From UMGS1470 sp051889215 (lineage in GTDB: Bacteria; Bacillota; Clostridia; Christensenellales; UBA1242): a stretch of DNA of 17,139 nt. Location of the stretch: assembly GCA_051889215.1 (NCBI GenBank), contig JBJFDC010000016.1:1-17139 (forward strand). The letters run 5' to 3'. Below, one piece after another: positions 13,898-17,139 of the stretch. The notes under the pieces are model-generated. The model had not been told where the DNA came from. It saw only the letters and a list, made by a program, of their open reading frames with translations, and searched no databases. Positions within the stretch are counted from its first letter, which is position 1, and every line of letters begins with the position of its first letter. Made by a program: the position numbers and the translations under genes.

Positions 13898-15209
13898 AGA
13901 AATTGTTGTAAATGTTGTTGGGGCAGGTCTTGCGGGAAGCGAGGCCAGTCTTTATTTGTCCGCAAATGGCGTCAAAGTTAATCTCTTTGATATGAAACCA
14001 AAACAAAAAACTCCCGCACACAAAAACGACTGCTTTGCTGAAATTGTTTGTTCAAATTCACTAAAAAGCAAACTGCCAACAACCGCCAGTGGAATGCTCA
14101 AAGGCGAACTAGAAATCATGGGTTCTCGTCTTCTTGAAATTGCAAAAGAAAACGCAGTTGATGCTGGAGGGGCACTTGCAGTTGACAGAGAAAAATTTTC
14201 TTCTCGCGTGACAGAACTAATTAGGGCCGACAAAAATATCAATATAATTCAAGAAAATGTGACAAAAATTGATGTGTCACAACCAACAATCATTGCGACT
14301 GGTCCTCTGACTTCAAAAGAACTCATGTCAGAAATCGAAAGAATATCTGGAGTTAAATCCTCTTTCTTTTTTGATGCAAAAGCACCAATTATTGCAACTG
14401 ATTCCATTGATATGAACTATGCTTTTTGGGGCAATCGCTATGACAAGGGCGAAACAGACGGGGATTATCTGAATTGCCCAATGAACAAAGAAGAATATGA
14501 AACGTTTTATGATGCATTGATTCACGCAGAAACAATCGAACTCAAAGAATTTGAAAAAGAGGGCAAAGTCTTTGAAAGCTGCATGCCAATTGAAGTCATG
14601 GCGAAACGAGGGGCAGATTCTTTGCGTTATGGACCATTGAAACCTGTTGGGCTTGTTGACCCGCGAACGGGAAAACGTGCATATGCTGTTTTGCAACTTC
14701 GAAAAGAAAATCGCGAGGGCTCAATGCTCAATATGGTTGGATTTCAAACAAATCTCAAATTTGGTGAACAAAAGCGTGTGTTTGGGCTTATTCCCGCCCT
14801 GAAGAATGCGGAATTTTTGCAATATGGCGTCATGCACAGAAATTCATATGTTTTGGCACCGCTTGTTCTCAACCAATATCTTCAAATCAAGAATGCTCCA
14901 AATGTCTTTATTGGCGGACAACTTTCTGGAGTTGAGGGTTATGTTGAGAGCATTGCAAGTGGACTTTTGGCAGCAATTAATATATTAAAATATATTAAAT
15001 GTGAAAATTTGCTCAAACTTCCGCAAACCACTTGCCTTGGAGGAATAATTAATTATATAACTAATTATGAAGGAAATAATTTTCAGCCGATGAATGCCAA
15101 TTTTGGTGTTGTTGCTTGCAACAGACAATTGCCAAGAGACAAAGCAAAGGCAAGAAAAATTATGTATGACATTTCAATGCGAGAAATGGAAAAAATATTT
15201 AAGGAGTAA
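13887..15209 (+). CDS. trmFO: TrmFO, folate-dependent tRNA (uracil-54-C5)-methyltransferase
   Basis: TrmFO makes ribothymidine at tRNA position 54 using methylenetetrahydrofolate and FADH2, the route used by many Gram-positives in place of SAM-dependent TrmA. The 440-residue flavoprotein has the FAD motif GAGLAGSEA (12-20), Cys55 in IVCSNSLKS and Cys232 in SCMPIE (the positions of the two functional cysteines known in the Bacillus enzyme). The family segments RYDKGETDGDYLNCPMN and RYGPLKPVGLVDPRTG follow. The ATG at 13887 lies inside topA in another frame, with only a weak GAGTGTGA site, so it probably relies on coupling. A longer in-frame reading from 13752 is topA sequence in another frame. 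In Bacillus xerC follows; here hslV follows after two bases. Confidence 0.96.
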   Translation: MLNREIVVNVVGAGLAGSEASLYLSANGVKVNLFDMKPKQKTPAHKNDCFAEIVCSNSLKSKLPTTASGMLKGELEIMGSRLLEIAKENAVDAGGALAVDREKFSSRVTELIRADKNINIIQENVTKIDVSQPTIIATGPLTSKELMSEIERISGVKSSFFFDAKAPIIATDSIDMNYAFWGNRYDKGETDGDYLNCPMNKEEYETFYDALIHAETIELKEFEKEGKVFESCMPIEVMAKRGADSLRYGPLKPVGLVDPRTGKRAYAVLQLRKENREGSMLNMVGFQTNLKFGEQKRVFGLIPALKNAEFLQYGVMHRNSYVLAPLVLNQYLQIKNAPNVFIGGQLSGVEGYVESIASGLLAAINILKYIKCENLLKLPQTTCLGGIINYITNYEGNNFQPMNANFGVVACNRQLPRDKAKARKIMYDISMREMEKIFKE

Positions 15210-15211
15210 AC

Positions 15212-15748
15212 ATGGAAAATCTTAAAGGAACAACAATATGCGCTGTTATGCGCGACGGGAAAATTGCCATTGCAGGCGACGGGCAAGTGACAATGTCAAA
15301 TTCAGTTATTTTCAAAAATAACGCTGTCAAAGTGAGAAAAATATATAATGACAAGGTCGCCATTGGATTTGCTGGAAGTGTCGCCGATGCATTTTCACTT
15401 TCAGAACGCTTTGAAGAAATGCTAAACAAATTTTCTGGAAATCTCATGCGTAGTGCTGTCGAACTTGCCCAACTTTGGAGAAGCGACAAGGTTCTTCGCA
15501 AACTTGAAGCCATGATGATTGTTTGCGACAAAGAAAAGATTTTAATTCTCACAGGAACTGGAGAAGTCATTGAACCACAAGACGGGGTTTGTGCAATCGG
15601 AAGTGGCGGAAACTATGCTCTTGCTGCTGCCAAAGCATTGATTGACAACACAAACCTTGGCGCAAAAGAAATTGCTGAAAAAGCGCTTTATATTGCTGGC
15701 GAAATCTGCGTTTTTACCAACCACAATATAACAGTGATTGAGATGTAG
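15212..15748 (+). CDS. hslV: HslV (ClpQ/CodW), proteolytic subunit of the HslUV protease
   Basis: HslV is the bacterial relative of proteasome beta subunits and forms a double hexamer fed by HslU. The 178-residue protein carries GTTI at 6-9, with Thr7 expected to be the N-terminal nucleophile, AGDGQVT (21-27), Lys40 matching the catalytic lysine region, GFAGSVADA (52-60), WRSDKVLRKLEA and GSGGNYA. Translation must start at ATG 15212: AAGGAG at 15201-15206 overlaps the trmFO stop and no start codon lies directly before the threonine. The six residues MENLKG must therefore be removed, or the enzyme works differently (see findings). Twelve bases separate hslV from hslU. Confidence 0.96.
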   Translation: MENLKGTTICAVMRDGKIAIAGDGQVTMSNSVIFKNNAVKVRKIYNDKVAIGFAGSVADAFSLSERFEEMLNKFSGNLMRSAVELAQLWRSDKVLRKLEAMMIVCDKEKILILTGTGEVIEPQDGVCAIGSGGNYALAAAKALIDNTNLGAKEIAEKALYIAGEICVFTNHNITVIEM

Positions 15749-15758
15749 GAGGGACTTT

Positions 15759-17075
15759 ATGGAAATGGAACTATCACCAAAACAAATCGTTGAAGAACTT
15801 GACAAATATATCATCGGCCAAACAAACGCAAAAAAAGCGGTCGCCATTGCAATTCGAAATCGTTATCGCAGAAGCAAACTAACACCTGAACTTCGCGAAG
15901 AAATAACTCCAAAAAACATTATCATGAAAGGTCCAACAGGCGTTGGAAAAACAGAAATTGCAAGACGACTTGCAAGACTCATCAAAGCACCTTTCATCAA
16001 GGTTGAAGCAACAAAATACACCGAAGTTGGTTATGTCGGTCGCGATGTTGAAAGCATGATAAGAGACCTCGTCGATGTCTCAATCAGAATGGTGAAAGAC
16101 GAGATGACAGAACTCGTAAAAGAAAAAGCAAAAGCATCAGTTGATAAAACAATTATTGATGCAATTTTTGCTGCAAAAAAGGCAACTGCAACAGAAGGAG
16201 ATTTGACAGAACTAAAAAATGCAATAACCTTGGATTACAACAACGGAAAATATGAAGATTTTATCATTGAACTCGACATCGAAGAAAGTCCAAAACCAAT
16301 GGGAATAATGGACGGGGCGATTGCTGAAATCAATATTGGCGGAATGTTTGAAAGCATATTCCCAAAAAGCAAGAGAAGAAAAAAGATGAGTGTGAAAAAT
16401 GCACGAAAAACACTCATTGAAATTGAATGCGACAAATTGATTGACAATGACAAAGTCAACACCGAAGCAATAAGACGTGCAGAAGAAAGCGGCATAATTT
16501 TTATCGACGAAATGGACAAAATCTTGGACAAGGGTCAATCAAATGGTCCAAATGTTTCTCGTGAAGGTGTTCAACGCGACATTCTCCCAATTGTTGAGGG
16601 CTGCACAGTTAACACAAAATATGGCACAATCAAAACAGATTATATACTATTTATTGCCGCTGGGGCATTTCATGTTTCAAAAATTGAAGACATGATTCCT
16701 GAACTTCAGGGACGTTTTCCAATCAAAGTTGAGCTTGACAATTTGACAAAAGACGACTTCATAAAAATATTGACATTGCCAAAAAATGCAATCACATTGC
16801 AATATAAAGAACTTTTGAAAGTTGACAACATAGACATCAATTTCACAAATGACGCACTGACTGAAATTGCTGAAATCAGCGAACAAGAAAATGAAACAAG
16901 TGAAAATATTGGTGCAAGACGTCTTCATGCTGTTATGGAAAAAGTTTTGGAAGATGTTTCCTATAATGCCAATGGTCTTCACCCAATGCTTGAAGTTGTT
17001 ATCGACAAAAACTTTGTCCAAAACACATTGAAAGATGCAAAGAAAAAATTTGATCTCACAAAATATGTTTTGTAG
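15759..17075 (+). CDS. hslU: HslU (ClpY/CodX), ATPase subunit of the HslUV protease
   Basis: HslU is the AAA+ hexamer that unfolds substrates and threads them into HslV. The 438-residue protein has Walker A GPTGVGKT (58-65), the pore loop GYVG (91-94), a charged I-domain (about 105-235), Walker B IIFIDE (246-251), AAGAFH and QGRFPI near the sensor region, and ENIGARRLH. The last residues, DLTKYVL, match the C-terminal tail that inserts into HslV and activates it, so this pair should be functional. ATG 15759 follows AGGAGGG at 15747-15753, which overlaps the hslV stop; a reading from 15738 lies before this site. In Bacillus codY comes next; here the following gene resembles tcdA. Confidence 0.97.
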   Translation: MEMELSPKQIVEELDKYIIGQTNAKKAVAIAIRNRYRRSKLTPELREEITPKNIIMKGPTGVGKTEIARRLARLIKAPFIKVEATKYTEVGYVGRDVESMIRDLVDVSIRMVKDEMTELVKEKAKASVDKTIIDAIFAAKKATATEGDLTELKNAITLDYNNGKYEDFIIELDIEESPKPMGIMDGAIAEINIGGMFESIFPKSKRRKKMSVKNARKTLIEIECDKLIDNDKVNTEAIRRAEESGIIFIDEMDKILDKGQSNGPNVSREGVQRDILPIVEGCTVNTKYGTIKTDYILFIAAGAFHVSKIEDMIPELQGRFPIKVELDNLTKDDFIKILTLPKNAITLQYKELLKVDNIDINFTNDALTEIAEISEQENETSENIGARRLHAVMEKVLEDVSYNANGLHPMLEVVIDKNFVQNTLKDAKKKFDLTKYVL

Positions 17076-17082
17076 GAGTGAT

Positions 17083-17139
17083 ATGCAAAATCAAAGAACA
17101 AAAATATTAATCGGAGAAGAAGGCGAAAAAATGCTTGCA
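17083..17139 (+). CDS. Start of a ThiF/TcdA-like gene (tRNA threonylcarbamoyladenosine dehydratase), cut by the window edge
   Basis: Only 19 codons are present: an ATG at 17083 with AGGAG at 17074-17078 overlapping the hslU stop, followed by an open frame to the edge. The residues QRTKILIGEEGEKML resemble the first helix of TcdA/YgdL proteins, which typically read R-T-x-x-L-(I/L)-G-x-(E/D)-G before the GxGGVGS nucleotide-binding loop. TcdA cyclises t6A37 of tRNA to ct6A. The decisive loop is outside the window, so the family call is an inference from a short motif. That a real coding sequence begins here is well supported by the ribosome binding site and the continuing operon. Confidence 0.55.
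   Translation, partial: MQNQRTKILIGEEGEKMLA

Noticed and set aside
1..17139. CRISPR arrays, tRNA or rRNA genes, insertion sequences, phage genes, toxin-antitoxin or defence genes
   Set aside because: I looked for repeated spacers, clover-leaf sequences, terminal inverted repeats, transposase or integrase motifs and small paired genes on both strands and saw none. Nearly all bases are accounted for by conserved housekeeping genes.

Overview
The window is an AT-rich stretch (GC roughly in the upper 30s per cent by eye) of a chromosome from a low-GC Gram-positive bacterium (Bacillota). It is most likely an uncultured Clostridia-like lineage, because no gene identifies a named genus. The evidence is the gene order (lepA-hemW; ylxM-ffh-rpsP-khpA-rimM-trmD-rbgA-rnhB; rplS; comM-dprA-topA-trmFO-hslV-hslU), the strong AAGGAGG(TGA) ribosome binding sites, the presence of YlxM and folate-dependent TrmFO, and the tight gene packing. 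All genes are on the + strand except one partial gene at the left edge.

Layout. (1) 1-257, minus strand: start of a glycerophosphodiester phosphodiesterase, divergent from the rest across a 128-bp promoter region. (2) 386-3290: lepA (TTG start) and hemW, overlapping by 8 bp. (3) 3362-8565: a nine-gene translation and protein-export cluster, ylxM-ffh-rpsP-khpA-rimM-trmD-rbgA-rnhB-yraN. It has its own promoter and is interrupted by a terminator-like hairpin just before rimM. (4) 8566-9139: rplS (ribosomal protein L19) as a single-gene unit with its own promoter, a structured leader and two successive terminators. (5) 9142-17139: a second long operon, comM-dprA-topA-trmFO-hslV-hslU, running into a partial gene that looks like tcdA.

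How the genes work together. Segments 2-4 serve the ribosome and its products: LepA and RbgA act on ribosome function and assembly, RimM assists 30S maturation, TrmD methylates tRNA, S16 and L19 are structural proteins, KhpA binds RNA, and Ffh/YlxM target nascent membrane proteins. Segment 5 serves DNA and protein turnover: ComM/YifB and DprA (DNA uptake and recombination), TopA (supercoiling), TrmFO (tRNA m5U54), and the HslVU protease. There are no tRNA or rRNA genes, insertion sequences, phage genes, CRISPR arrays or long repeats.

I found no undescribed multi-gene system here. The points most worth a second look are a six-residue HslV leader ending in Gly before the Thr-Thr nucleophile, the terminator-like hairpin inside the rimM operon, the rplS leader with competing stems, a hairpin covering the ylxM ribosome binding site, a GPGK variant of the TopA N-terminal motif, and a Glu where many TrmD proteins carry an Asp.
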